A DNA stretch of 64,000 bases from Marinococcus luteus_A. GTDB taxonomy: Bacteria; Bacillota; Bacilli; Bacillales; Marinococcaceae. The translations under genes were made by a program, and so were the position numbers. The stretch's first letter is position 1. Each line of letters starts with the position of its first letter. The stretch lies in assembly GCF_034497705.1 (NCBI RefSeq), contig NZ_JAXRUV010000001.1, positions 620,001 through 684,000 of the forward strand, in the 5' to 3' direction. The notes beneath the pieces were generated by a model. The model was not told the origin of the DNA, ran no database searches, and saw only the letters and a program-made list of their open reading frames with translations. Positions 1 to 8,786 of the stretch are shown here, piece by piece.

Positions 1-4
1 TCCG

Positions 5-50
5 AAAAAAAAGCAGGCGTCCGCTAAGCATCATACTTAGCAGGTGCCTG
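5..50 (-). terminator. Intrinsic terminator of the EamA gene
   Basis: Two nested stems: AGGC at 15-18 region pairs with GCCT at 46-49, and GCTAAG (23-28) with CTTAGC (36-41). Eight T residues follow on the minus strand (5-12), and a T-rich run also follows on the plus strand, so it may work both ways. The TAG stop of the EamA gene lies inside the inner stem. Confidence 0.75.
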
Positions 51-965
51 TTTTCGTTTTTTTAACAGCAGCTGGTCCACCCACCCGGTGCCAAGCAGCA
101 CTCCGGCCACAATAAATATGAATCCTCCAAGCTGAGCCGGTGATACGTTTTCTCCAAGAATAAGCGCCGAGCTTAACAGGCCAAAAAAAGGCACAAAGTT
201 ATTAAATATGGCAGTTTTCCCCGGGCCGATTTTCGAAATCGACGCGTTGTATAAAATCTGGCCAAGGCCGGTGGCAAATACTCCGGAAAGTAAAAATACG
301 AGCCACACCCAGCCAGGAGCCGTAATATACGATTCCCACCCGGACGGAGACAGTACAAAACTAACCGCGAACAAGCCAACAGAGCCGAGCATCAGCGTGT
401 AGATCGTTAATACTCTCGGCGCTACCAGTTCAGATGCTTTTTTAATGAACAAAAAGCTCACAGCCTGGGCAGTCATTGCTGCGAAAATAAAAGCATCTCC
501 CCTCGCTGCTCCCTGAACAGCTCCCCCGCCTTCTCCGGTGATATTAATAAGTACTGCCCCTGCAAACCCTGCAAACACCCCGAGCCAGCGAAGCTTCGTA
601 AAGGCATCTCCCAAAAACAGCATGGACAAAAGCGCTGTTGTAATAGGAAGAAGAGCCAGTATGAGCGAGCTTTTTACAGCGGTTGTTTCACTCAATCCTA
701 TAGCTAAAAACGTATGGTGACCGGTCATGCCAAACACTGCAGCCAGCAGAATGTACATGAAAGCAGCCCTTGGCACCCGCTCATGCTCTTTGCGCAGAAA
801 AACAAACAAGGCAACAGACAGGCCCGCGAGCAAAATGCGGGCCGCCTGCATATACACCGGATTTATTTCAGCCACCAGCACCTTCAACGCCACGACATTA
901 AGTCCCCACATCAGCATGACAAGCATGACGGATCCGTATAATTTTCCAGCCTCAAGTGGACGCAT
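24..965 (-). CDS. EamA/DMT-family transporter
   Basis: A 313-residue integral membrane protein with about ten hydrophobic segments arranged as two repeated EamA halves (roughly residues 10-140 and 155-298). This is the usual size and layout of drug/metabolite exporters of the DMT superfamily. The start ATG has GAAGGAGAG about 8-11 bases upstream. It starts 21 bases after the permease at 987-2366, so the two are probably co-transcribed. The substrate cannot be read from sequence. Its place beside an ectoine-degradation locus could mean export of an amino-acid-type by-product, but that is inference only. Confidence 0.85.
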   Translation of the reverse strand: MRPLEAGKLYGSVMLVMLMWGLNVVALKVLVAEINPVYMQAARILLAGLSVALFVFLRKEHERVPRAAFMYILLAAVFGMTGHHTFLAIGLSETTAVKSSLILALLPITTALLSMLFLGDAFTKLRWLGVFAGFAGAVLINITGEGGGAVQGAARGDAFIFAAMTAQAVSFLFIKKASELVAPRVLTIYTLMLGSVGLFAVSFVLSPSGWESYITAPGWVWLVFLLSGVFATGLGQILYNASISKIGPGKTAIFNNFVPFFGLLSSALILGENVSPAQLGGFIFIVAGVLLGTGWVDQLLLKKRKQAPAKYDA

Positions 966-986
966 GCTGTATTCTCTCCTTCATTT

Positions 987-2366
987 TTACATTACCGTTT
1001 CTCCCAGTACAAATAATACAAGGCTCAGCACGACGGCAGCGCTTAGAATAAATGCTGTATTTTTCCTGATTACCTGAATGGTAGTCGCCCCCATTAAATG
1101 CGAGGTCATAAGTATTGCTCCTGTAAACGGAGACACCTGAACACCGAGCATCCACGACATGAGCAGCAGCACGGCCATAAACGGAGCACCTACCCCAAAG
1201 ATTTCCGGCGAAAGGGCCCCGCCGAGACCGGTGACAATTATTACGGGGTGAATGCCTACCGCAGAGAGCACCATTACGATAGCGACCACCCAGGCAATCA
1301 GCAGAATCATATAGCCCTGCGACAAAAAGCTGATGGCTTCAGAAAGCCATCTTCCAGCATCGCTGCTTCGAAGCGCCACACTGAAAAATCCAGCCGTCAC
1401 AAAAATACCAATTTCGTTGTACAGGCGTTCAAACGAACCGCTTACGTGTTTCCACGTGGACTGTGCGAACGAGGCAGCCTGTCTTCGCGCAAGGGCCCAC
1501 ACCCACGGATACAAAAGAGCGAGCACCGAAACAATCGTCAGCATGCTGAAGGGCAGCAGTGCTTCAAGCAAAAAAGAAACAGCAAGCAGAATGCCTAAAA
1601 ATAGTAAAAATGTGCGCATCGAAGACACAGGTGGATTGGCTTCTTTTTCTTTCTCTGGAACTGTCCACGTATCATCGGCGAATGCTGACGAACGAAAAAA
1701 TACAATGACCAGGGCTGTCAATACAGCAGCCATCACGATCCCGTAGGGCCCGACTTCTCCCCAGCTTAAATCATAGATGCTTAAAATCAGGGCCATATTT
1801 ACAAAATACGGTGACCAGAGCATACACGAGCCAAATCCCCTGAGCACCGTTAATGCCATTCTTTTTTTCTCAAAGGATGGAAAGCTTTCTTTGGCAATGC
1901 CATACACAAGCGGCATGGAGCCGAGATTCAGAATGGCACCGATGCTTGCTGTCACGCCGTAGCCAAGCCGGTGCGGCGGCACTCCTCTTTTTTCGTTCTG
2001 GCGTTCGAGATACTGCTGAAAAGCATGCAGATGTCCCGCTTCCGACATGTACGTCCCAATCAGCGGCACCGTCAAAAAGAGGGCGAGCAGCGGCAGGTTT
2101 TCCCCGAAGCTTTTCCACACTCTCTGCCAGGAAACACCGTACGTCCAGAACAGAGCAATGCCGACAGCAATCAGTACGTAAACCACACGCCGGTTCAAGG
2201 ACGGCATAACAGGCATTGATGCCACAAGCAGCACCCCGGCAATAAAACTGTACCCGTATTCGACAAACGGAACGTTTAAAAGCACTTCTAAAAAATAGCA
2301 GAATACAGCTGCAAAAGCTGCAGCTCCCAGTGTTGGTTTTATGTAGGCCTGCCGGTTCATGATCAT
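987..2366 (-). CDS. Polytopic membrane permease of unclear family
   Basis: A 459-residue protein with about 11-12 hydrophobic segments and a short charged cytoplasmic loop near residues 225-245 (KEKEAN). The pattern of short glycine-rich and proline-containing membrane stretches (for example SIGAILNLGSMPLVYG and VGIHPVIIVTGLGGAL) recalls ion-transporter-superfamily carriers such as DctM, DcuC or ArsB, but I do not recognise a specific family. It lies downstream of doeA on the same strand but behind a terminator (2452-2483). A weak promoter-like TTGGCT-18-TAGCAT may lie in the 126-base gap. Position makes it a candidate importer for ectoine or a breakdown product. It is not one of the TRAP, ABC or BCCT ectoine carriers. 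Start is ATG at 2366 or 2360. Confidence 0.7.
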   Translation of the reverse strand: MIMNRQAYIKPTLGAAAFAAVFCYFLEVLLNVPFVEYGYSFIAGVLLVASMPVMPSLNRRVVYVLIAVGIALFWTYGVSWQRVWKSFGENLPLLALFLTVPLIGTYMSEAGHLHAFQQYLERQNEKRGVPPHRLGYGVTASIGAILNLGSMPLVYGIAKESFPSFEKKRMALTVLRGFGSCMLWSPYFVNMALILSIYDLSWGEVGPYGIVMAAVLTALVIVFFRSSAFADDTWTVPEKEKEANPPVSSMRTFLLFLGILLAVSFLLEALLPFSMLTIVSVLALLYPWVWALARRQAASFAQSTWKHVSGSFERLYNEIGIFVTAGFFSVALRSSDAGRWLSEAISFLSQGYMILLIAWVVAIVMVLSAVGIHPVIIVTGLGGALSPEIFGVGAPFMAVLLLMSWMLGVQVSPFTGAILMTSHLMGATTIQVIRKNTAFILSAAVVLSLVLFVLGETVM

Positions 2367-2451
2367 TCCCCGTTTTAGTCAAATCTTCATTGCAAACACC
2401 TTTATGCTACCACTATCCGGAAAAAATAGCCAACACCCGCCTAACATTCAT

Positions 2452-2483
2452 AAAAAAGCGGACTCCCCGTAAAGGAGCCCGCT
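2452..2483 (-). terminator. Intrinsic terminator after doeA
   Basis: On the minus strand AGCGGGCTCC pairs with GGAGTCCGCT (2474-2483 with 2457-2466, one G-T pair) around a 7-base loop, followed by six T. It separates the five-gene catabolic operon from the permease-EamA pair. Confidence 0.85.
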
Positions 2484-2492
2484 GCCTGTTTC

Positions 2493-3716
2493 TTATCTAT
2501 AGTGGGCGTTCAATCGGTTTTCCGCAAAACCGTCGCCGAGTACCCCGGGTTCTTTTATATACATATCCCGTGGCACGTGACTGAGCAGCTCACACCCATT
2601 TTCCGTAATGCGGATCGATTCGGTAATCTCTACCCCGTGATCATCGAGCCAGATGCCAGGCATCAGGTGAAACGTCATGTTCGGCTGCAAAATAGTGTGA
2701 TCACCCTTGCGGAAGCTGACAGTATGCTCTCCCCAGTCCGGCGGATAGCTGAGTCCGATGGAGTAGCCAAGGCGGGATTCCTTGAAATAACCGCGTCTTG
2801 CGATCGTCCGGCTCCACACGCTTTCCACTTCTTCTGCCGTCATCCCCGGCTTAATCGCATCCATCGTAGTTTCGATGCCTTCCACGACCGTTTCCGAGAG
2901 ATCATACATTTTTTCGGGAGCCTGGCCGATCGCCATCGTCCGTGCCATTGGGGTATGATAGCGCATATACGCTCCAGCAATTTCAATCGTTAAAAAGTCC
3001 CCGTAGTTATATTTCCGGTCCGTCCATGTCAAATGCGGGGTAGCTGTATTTTCGTTCGCGGGGATCATTGGCACAATCGACGTATAATCTCCGCCGAATT
3101 CCTTTGTTCCAAGAATCTGGGCATTGGTGATAGCCGCAGCTACTTCATTTTCACGAACGCCGACATCTACCGTATCAAAACCAGCCTGCATGGCATTTTC
3201 TAGTATACGTCCGGCGCGGTACATGCACTCAATTTCCGCTTCTGATTTTACCAGCCGGACCCAGTTGACAAGCGTGCTGAAATTACGGAATTCGGCATTT
3301 GGGAGACCAGCCTGGATTCGTTCATAGCACATGGCGGTAAAATAGAATGCATCCATCTCCAGTCCAATTTTGCGGTTGCCCTGACCGATCTCGGTCAGGA
3401 TGTTCGCTGCGAAATCCATAGGGTGCTTGATCGTCGACTGCACAAATTCATCAGGATACGGAATGATATGGTCTTCGTCAAGCCATGTAGTGACAGTAGC
3501 GCTGTGGGCATCCATTTCCCGCCCGATCCATAATGGCTGATCTTCGTCAATCATCACAATCACCATCTGGTGCACATAAAACGACCATGCGTTATACCCT
3601 GTTAAATAGTACATGTTGGATGGATTGGAGACCAATAGCACTTCAATACCATATTCCATCATTTTCATTTTCGTCTGGTTCATTCTCGTCAGGTACTCAT
3701 CTTTTTCAAATAACAT
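2493..3716 (-). CDS. doeA: Ectoine hydrolase DoeA (EutD), M24 fold
   Basis: A 407-residue protein of the M24 (creatinase/prolidase) fold that closely resembles ectoine hydrolases, which open the ectoine ring to N-acetyl-2,4-diaminobutyrate. Characteristic stretches are NMYYLTGYNAWSFYVHQ (residues 34-50), EIAGAYMRYHTPMART in the catalytic half, GYSIGLSYPPDWGEH and MTFHLMPGIWLDDHGVEITE. Where metal-dependent M24 peptidases have two Asp ligands, this protein has E-I-A-G and T-P-M, which fits the metal-free ectoine hydrolases and argues against a prolidase. ATG at 3716 has GGGGGGAT upstream. It is the last gene of a five-gene operon before a terminator. I am recalling the family from memory, without alignment. 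Confidence 0.9.
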   Translation of the reverse strand: MLFEKDEYLTRMNQTKMKMMEYGIEVLLVSNPSNMYYLTGYNAWSFYVHQMVIVMIDEDQPLWIGREMDAHSATVTTWLDEDHIIPYPDEFVQSTIKHPMDFAANILTEIGQGNRKIGLEMDAFYFTAMCYERIQAGLPNAEFRNFSTLVNWVRLVKSEAEIECMYRAGRILENAMQAGFDTVDVGVRENEVAAAITNAQILGTKEFGGDYTSIVPMIPANENTATPHLTWTDRKYNYGDFLTIEIAGAYMRYHTPMARTMAIGQAPEKMYDLSETVVEGIETTMDAIKPGMTAEEVESVWSRTIARRGYFKESRLGYSIGLSYPPDWGEHTVSFRKGDHTILQPNMTFHLMPGIWLDDHGVEITESIRITENGCELLSHVPRDMYIKEPGVLGDGFAENRLNAHYR

Positions 3717-3751
3717 GAGCTGATCCCCCCTTTTATCCCGTTTACATTTAA

Positions 3752-5191
3752 TTATTCATCAATGGTGAAGCATACTAGCCGTTTTTCCGACATTTCTTCA
3801 ATGGCAAATGCTACGCCTTCGCGGCCGATGCCTGAATGCTTAACGCCGCCAAATGGCATGGCGTCGATCCGGAAATCGCTGCTGTCGTTAACCATGACGC
3901 CGCCGACGTGAAGCTTGCGTACAGCCTTCAGCGCTAGATTGATATCATTCGTATAAATGCCGGCCTGCAGGCCAAAAGGCACACTGTTCGAGCGTGTAAC
4001 TGCTTCATCAAACGTTGCCACAGAAGCAAGTATTACTACCGGGCCGAACACTTCTTCCTTTACAATTGTTATATCCTCCGGCACGTTCGACAGAACAGTC
4101 GGCTCGATGAAGGCCCCGTGCCGTTTACCGCCGGCAAGCACTTTGGCTCCTGCCTCCACTGCTTCTTCAATCCAGCTTTCAATTCGTTTGGCTTCTTTTT
4201 CATTGATCACCGGTCCAATATCCGAATCTTTGTCCATCTTTCTGCCTGCACGCACCTGTTTGGCTTTATCCACAAACGATGCTTCAAACGCTTCGTAAAT
4301 TTCTTCGTGAGCATATACCCGCTGGACACTCAGGCAGTTCTGGCCGGCCGCTCCAAACGCTCCGTCCACGCCTGACTGGGCCGCTTTTTCAATGTCTGCG
4401 TCCTTCCAGACAATAAACGGGGAATTCGAGCCTAGCTCCATGGAAAGCTTTTTCAGTCCTGCTTTATGGGCAATGCTTTTTCCTGTTTCATAGCCGCCGG
4501 TAAAGCTGATCATCTGAACGTCTTCTGCTTCAACCAGAATGTCGCCGATGTCACGGCCTCTTCCTGTAATTACTGTGAGTACTTTTTTTGGAAGACCAGC
4601 TGCAATAAACGCTTCGGCCAGCTTTAATGCACTGAGCGGTGTTTCTGTTGCCGGCTTCACAATGACAGCATTCCCGGCGGCAATCGCCGGCGCTACCTTG
4701 TGCGCCACCAGGTTCAATGGATCGTTAAACGGCGTGATAGCTGCTACAACGCCTACCGGGAAGTGATAATAGTACCCCATCCGGTTCGTATTGCCTTCCA
4801 TCTGATCGAAATTAATCGATTCCCCGGAAAGGCGGCGTGCTTCTTCTGCCCCAAGACGTATCGTCTCAGCGGTCCTCCGTGCCTCACCGGAAGCTTCCGC
4901 TATCGTTTTGCTTCCTTCAAGAGCAATGATTTCCGCAAATTCTTCTGCACGATCAAGCACATAATCCGCTACTTTATTTAATATATCCATACGTTCCCGG
5001 ACGCTCAGCGCTTCGGCGATTTCCTTTCCTTCCACAGCAATCCGCACAGCTTCGCGCGCATCGTCACTGCTTGCCATCGGCACTGTGCTGATAACGGACT
5101 GATCCTCGGGATTGACGACGTCTAGCGTCTGCTCCCGGCCAACCCATTCTCCGCCGAGCAGCATCTTTTGCTCTGTGATTTTTGTTGTCAT
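3752..5191 (-). CDS. NAD(P)-dependent aldehyde dehydrogenase, DoeC-like
   Basis: A 479-residue member of the ALDH superfamily, full length. Visible motifs are ITPFNDPLNLVAHKVAPA and VIVKPA (cofactor-binding lysine), SFTGGYETGK (nucleotide fold), ELGSNSPFIV (general-base Glu) and GAAGQNCLSVQRVY (catalytic Cys). It resembles the succinate-semialdehyde/lactaldehyde branch. In ectoine-degradation clusters the ALDH DoeC oxidises aspartate-4-semialdehyde to aspartate. Its place between doeA and homoserine dehydrogenase supports that role. It is 35 bases from doeA and 12 from the dehydrogenase gene, so the three are co-transcribed. Substrate is inferred from context. Confidence 0.85.
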   Translation of the reverse strand: MTTKITEQKMLLGGEWVGREQTLDVVNPEDQSVISTVPMASSDDAREAVRIAVEGKEIAEALSVRERMDILNKVADYVLDRAEEFAEIIALEGSKTIAEASGEARRTAETIRLGAEEARRLSGESINFDQMEGNTNRMGYYYHFPVGVVAAITPFNDPLNLVAHKVAPAIAAGNAVIVKPATETPLSALKLAEAFIAAGLPKKVLTVITGRGRDIGDILVEAEDVQMISFTGGYETGKSIAHKAGLKKLSMELGSNSPFIVWKDADIEKAAQSGVDGAFGAAGQNCLSVQRVYAHEEIYEAFEASFVDKAKQVRAGRKMDKDSDIGPVINEKEAKRIESWIEEAVEAGAKVLAGGKRHGAFIEPTVLSNVPEDITIVKEEVFGPVVILASVATFDEAVTRSNSVPFGLQAGIYTNDINLALKAVRKLHVGGVMVNDSSDFRIDAMPFGGVKHSGIGREGVAFAIEEMSEKRLVCFTIDE

Positions 5192-5203
5192 ATTATCCCG
5201 CCT

Positions 5204-6244
5204 TTATATAGTATTTCGGTCCATGTTAATCAAGTCGATCAACAGTGCAAATCCTGTTTCCGGCACGCCGGCCCCGGCGCCCATCAGCGTAATCGGACCG
5301 CTCAGGTCGCATTCATAAGTAACCGCGTTTACCGCACCTCCGACGTTGGCGAGGGCATCGCCTTCGGAGAGCAGCTCCGGTTTTACAGAGCCTTTAATAG
5401 TACCGTTGACATTCTCAACGCGCCCGATCAGCTTCCAATGCTTATTTTCATTTTTTGCCTGCTGCATATCTTCTGCAGAAAGAGATGTAATTCCCTGGCG
5501 TTCTACATCCTCTTTTTTCAAATCTGCTCCCATAACGACGTTGGCTAGAATGACTACTTTATACAATACATCATAGCCTTCAACATCGCTTGTGGGATCT
5601 GCTTCCGCGTAACCGCGGGACTGTGCTTCTTTTAAAGCTTCGCTGTATTCCATGCCCTGCTCCATCTGGGTGAGCATGTAATTGGTCGTTCCATTCATGA
5701 TTCCTTTAATGGAAGTAATCCGGTTTCCGGAAAGGCTCGTAAGCGGCATCCGGAGTGCCGGTGTTCCGCTCATGACCGTTCCTTCGAATAAAAACCGTAC
5801 CCCGTTCTCTTCCGCCAGTGCCTGAAGCTCTTTATAGGCAAGGGCCACAGGGCCTTTATTCGTAAGAACGGCATTTTTGCCGGCCTTGAACGCCGTTTTG
5901 CAGTGGTCAATTGCCGGCTGGCCGGTCTCTACATTGGTAAACGTAATTTCGATTACGGTATCAGCGTTCGACTGGGTAATCGTTTCGATGCTGTCCCATC
6001 CGCGAACAAGTCCATCGGTATCAGGGTAGTTTTCGACCGTGCCGTCTTTTTTCAGGCAGTCGAGCACCTTCTGCATGTCCAGGCCGTCCGGGTGATGAAG
6101 GGAGCCTTTGTACAAATCGGAAACAGAAACCACCAAAAAGTCGGAACCAAATGTTTCCTTCAGCCAACTTCCTCGTTCCAATAGTATTTCTGCAAGGCCC
6201 CGGCCCACTCCGCCAAAACCGATAAAATCTAATTTATGCGGCAT
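5204..6244 (-). CDS. Homoserine dehydrogenase without ACT domain
   Basis: A 346-residue NAD(P)-dependent homoserine dehydrogenase. The N-terminal Rossmann motif is GFGGVGRGL (residues 9-17); the catalytic half has LTNKGPVAL, IMNGTTNYML and the family signature GYAEADPTSDVEGYD with its active-site Asp/Lys region. It interconverts homoserine and aspartate-4-semialdehyde. The C-terminal ACT domain of the biosynthetic Bacillus enzyme is absent, so threonine feedback is unlikely, and no thrB or thrC lies nearby. Together with the adjacent aldehyde dehydrogenase this suggests a catabolic role: homoserine to semialdehyde to aspartate. It is tightly packed in the operon, with gaps of 12 and 16 bases. 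Confidence 0.88.
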   Translation of the reverse strand: MPHKLDFIGFGGVGRGLAEILLERGSWLKETFGSDFLVVSVSDLYKGSLHHPDGLDMQKVLDCLKKDGTVENYPDTDGLVRGWDSIETITQSNADTVIEITFTNVETGQPAIDHCKTAFKAGKNAVLTNKGPVALAYKELQALAEENGVRFLFEGTVMSGTPALRMPLTSLSGNRITSIKGIMNGTTNYMLTQMEQGMEYSEALKEAQSRGYAEADPTSDVEGYDVLYKVVILANVVMGADLKKEDVERQGITSLSAEDMQQAKNENKHWKLIGRVENVNGTIKGSVKPELLSEGDALANVGGAVNAVTYECDLSGPITLMGAGAGVPETGFALLIDLINMDRNTI

Positions 6245-6260
6245 ATTTTTTCCTCCCAGT

Positions 6261-7475
6261 CTAATCTGTCTTGTGCTTTGTCATATAGTGTACAGCTGCT
6301 CCTGCAAGCAGGGAAGCTCCAATTGGTAAAATGGTTTCTTCAATATCAAACTGGGGCATGTGCAGCCCGCTGTCTGCGCGATCAGGATAGCCTGCGCCCA
6401 GAAACATCATGCAGGACGGTACCTGGCGGGCCATGTAACTAAAATCTTCTCCGCCCATACCGTAGGATTCTTCGTGAATAACCGTTTCCGGGTACAGTTC
6501 TTCGAGCACGGTCCGGTAGGCCTTCACAGCTTCGGGACTGTTGACGAGCGCCGGCTCTCCCTCAGCGATCGTTACCTCCTGGGAGGCATTCATTGTCTCA
6601 GCTATGCGGAAGGCCTGCTGCAGCTCCTCACGCAGCCGCTCGCGGGTGGCGTCCGAATAGCTGCGCATGGTGCCCCGGATACGGACTTCGTCCGGTATAA
6701 CGTTGGTCGAAGCTCCTGCTTTTAATTCGCCGATACTCACCACTGCCGGCTCGAGCGGAGACGTCCGCCGTGAAACAATTCCCTGCATCGCCTGCATCAC
6801 AAATGTGCTGATCCAGACCGGGTCAGTGGCAAGATGCGGATAAGCCCCGTGGCCTCCGCTTGCGCGAATGACTCCTTCAAACGTATCAATGCCTGCCATG
6901 CTCGGACCCTCCTGCAGCCTTACATGACCAGGCGTGAACTCAGGGTCCATATGAAGGGCAAATGCTGCCTGAGCGCCCTCGAGCCAGCCACGCTTGATCA
7001 AATACGGGCTGCCGGTGCTGCCGTGCTCATCCGTATCTTCTTCTGCCGGCTGAAAAATGAAACGAATGGTTCCGTTCAAATGCTCCTGCTGTTGATGAAG
7101 CACAAAGCAGGCACCGAGCAGCATAGCGGTATGGGCGTCGTGCCCGCACGCATGCATTTTCCCTTCATACGTGGAAGCATAATCACAGTCGTTTTCTTCC
7201 TGGATCGGGAGAGCGTCAATATCTGCGCGCAAAATGACGAGAGGGCCGTCACCGGCCCCAAGCTCTGCGATTACGGCCGTATCGAGACCCGTTTCCTCTC
7301 TACCGCTGTATACTGTTAAATGCTGAAGTCCGGCAAGCGTCGCTTTAATAAACGCTGCCGTTTCATGCTCTTCAAAGCTCAGCTCGGGACGGCGGTGCAG
7401 GCCGCGCCTCCATTCCACCAGCTGCTCCCGGATCGCTTCTGCTTCTTCTTTAATCGTTTTGGTCACTATAGTCAT
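6261..7475 (-). CDS. M20-family amidohydrolase, candidate N-acetyl-diaminobutyrate deacetylase
   Basis: A 404-residue M20D metallohydrolase of the N-acyl amino acid/hippurate hydrolase type. Motifs are HRRPELSFEE near residue 28, the metal-binding ACGHDAHTAMLLGA (about 112-125), FQPAEEDTDEHG, the dimerisation segment ASGGHGAYPH and the C-terminal GMGGEDFSYMA. These enzymes remove acyl groups from amino acids. In this operon the expected substrate is the N-acetyl-2,4-diaminobutyrate made by DoeA. Known clusters use a different fold for this step (the succinylglutamate-desuccinylase-like DoeB/EutE), so this would be a non-orthologous replacement. Function is well supported as an amidohydrolase; the substrate is inference. 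Confidence 0.85.
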   Translation of the reverse strand: MTIVTKTIKEEAEAIREQLVEWRRGLHRRPELSFEEHETAAFIKATLAGLQHLTVYSGREETGLDTAVIAELGAGDGPLVILRADIDALPIQEENDCDYASTYEGKMHACGHDAHTAMLLGACFVLHQQQEHLNGTIRFIFQPAEEDTDEHGSTGSPYLIKRGWLEGAQAAFALHMDPEFTPGHVRLQEGPSMAGIDTFEGVIRASGGHGAYPHLATDPVWISTFVMQAMQGIVSRRTSPLEPAVVSIGELKAGASTNVIPDEVRIRGTMRSYSDATRERLREELQQAFRIAETMNASQEVTIAEGEPALVNSPEAVKAYRTVLEELYPETVIHEESYGMGGEDFSYMARQVPSCMMFLGAGYPDRADSGLHMPQFDIEETILPIGASLLAGAAVHYMTKHKTD

Positions 7476-7490
7476 CGCTCAAACCGTCCT

Positions 7491-8696
7491 TTAGTTTTTC
7501 ACGCTTTCGGCTTTTGGCAGCGAAGCCAGCGCCTGTTGCAGATCGTTAATGAGATCATCTGTATCTTCGATTCCGACCGAGTAGCGCACGAGGCTTTCCG
7601 GAATACCGAGCGCCGCCCGTTCTTCCGGCGTATTTTCTACGTGGCTCGTCGTTCTTGCCGGTCCTACCGTCGTTTCCACCGATCCCAGGTTTGCTGCACG
7701 GTTGGCGTACTCGAGCTTTGGCAGGAACTGGCGAACGGCATCCATTCCGCCTTTTAACGAGAAGCTGAACATACCGCCAAACTGGTTCATTTGCTTCGCT
7801 GCAATGTCATGACCCGGATGAGTTTTGAGTCCCGGATAGAATACCTGGTCCACCTGCTCATGATTTTGCAGGTGTTCGGCGATTTTCATCGCGGATTCGC
7901 ACTGCTGACGTACCCGGAGATGGAGCGTCTTCATGCCCCGGATCATCAGGTAGGCAGCCATTGGATCCATCGTCGCTCCGTTGATTTCGCGGTAATGGAA
8001 GATCTTTTCGACCAGATCCTTCCGGCCGCATACTGCTCCGCCGAGGGCATCTGCATGCCCGCCCAGAAACTTCGTGGCACTGTGAATAACAAGGTCCACA
8101 CCAAATTCAATCGGGTTCTGGTTGATCGGGGTGGCAAATGTGTTGTCAACAAACACAAGTGCTCCTACTTCCTTTGCAACCCTGGTCATTCGTTCAATAT
8201 CAGTAATTTTCACCGTTGGATTGGTTGGTGTTTCAAGATATAAAATATCGCAGCCTTTACGGACTTCTGCTTCAATCTCTTCATGGTTGCCCGTTTCGCA
8301 GAGCGACACCTCAATATCCATATGCGGCAGAAATTCGGTAAAGATTTTATTTGTACCACCGTACGTGTCCCTCATGGATACTACCCGGTCGCCCGGACGG
8401 AGGAACGTAGCCAAAGAGTTACTGATGGCAGCCATGCCGGTCGAAAAGCTCGTAGCCGCCTCAGCGTCTTCCAAAATCCTGATTTTTTCTTCGAACGATT
8501 GCAGGGTAGGGTTCGTATTCCGACCATAGATATGCCCTTCTTTCTTTCCTGTTGCCACGTCATACCAATGGTCCAGATCGTCATACGTATAGGCAACACT
8601 GTGGACTACCGGAACCTGGGTCGCTCCAAATGCCCGGTATTCTTTTTCCCCTGCCCATACTGCTTTTGTTGAACGATTAATGTGTGTGTGTGTCAT
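7491..8696 (-). CDS. PLP enzyme of the cystathionine gamma-synthase/lyase family
   Basis: A fold-type I PLP enzyme (401 residues from the chosen start) of the Cys/Met-metabolism family. Visible are YGRNTNPT (phosphate and subunit contacts), SFSTGMAAIS, DNTFATPINQ (cofactor Asp) and IHSATKFLGGHAD with the Schiff-base lysine near residue 213. Family members do gamma-replacement or gamma-elimination on amino acids with a gamma leaving group. First gene of the doeA operon, so it may act on 2,4-diaminobutyrate. The longer reading frame begins with TTG at 8708, but AGGGAAGG sits directly against that codon; ATG at 8696 has the ribosome site 12 bases away and is preferred. Methionine gamma-lyase or cystathionine lyase activity remains possible. 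Confidence 0.85.
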   Translation of the reverse strand: MTHTHINRSTKAVWAGEKEYRAFGATQVPVVHSVAYTYDDLDHWYDVATGKKEGHIYGRNTNPTLQSFEEKIRILEDAEAATSFSTGMAAISNSLATFLRPGDRVVSMRDTYGGTNKIFTEFLPHMDIEVSLCETGNHEEIEAEVRKGCDILYLETPTNPTVKITDIERMTRVAKEVGALVFVDNTFATPINQNPIEFGVDLVIHSATKFLGGHADALGGAVCGRKDLVEKIFHYREINGATMDPMAAYLMIRGMKTLHLRVRQQCESAMKIAEHLQNHEQVDQVFYPGLKTHPGHDIAAKQMNQFGGMFSFSLKGGMDAVRQFLPKLEYANRAANLGSVETTVGPARTTSHVENTPEERAALGIPESLVRYSVGIEDTDDLINDLQQALASLPKAESVKN

Positions 8697-8748
8697 GATT
8701 GAACACAACCTTCCCTGTTACTATTTTTTCTCTACCTTCAGTGTATAG

Positions 8749-8776
8749 ATTATCTGTTTAAATTCCATTCACACAA
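8749..8776 (-). promoter_or_regulatory. Candidate promoter of the doeA operon
   Basis: Minus-strand TTGTGT (8771-8776) and GATAAT (8749-8754) are separated by 16 bases, about 50 bases upstream of the first gene. It lies just downstream of the repeated TTTTGCAC elements. Confidence 0.45.
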
Positions 8777-8786
8777 TTGTATGAAG

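Noticed and set aside
5204..6244. Homoserine dehydrogenase as the housekeeping threonine-pathway gene
   Set aside because: No ACT domain, no thrB or thrC beside it, and it is embedded in the doeA operon; it may be a second copy, which a genome search would settle.
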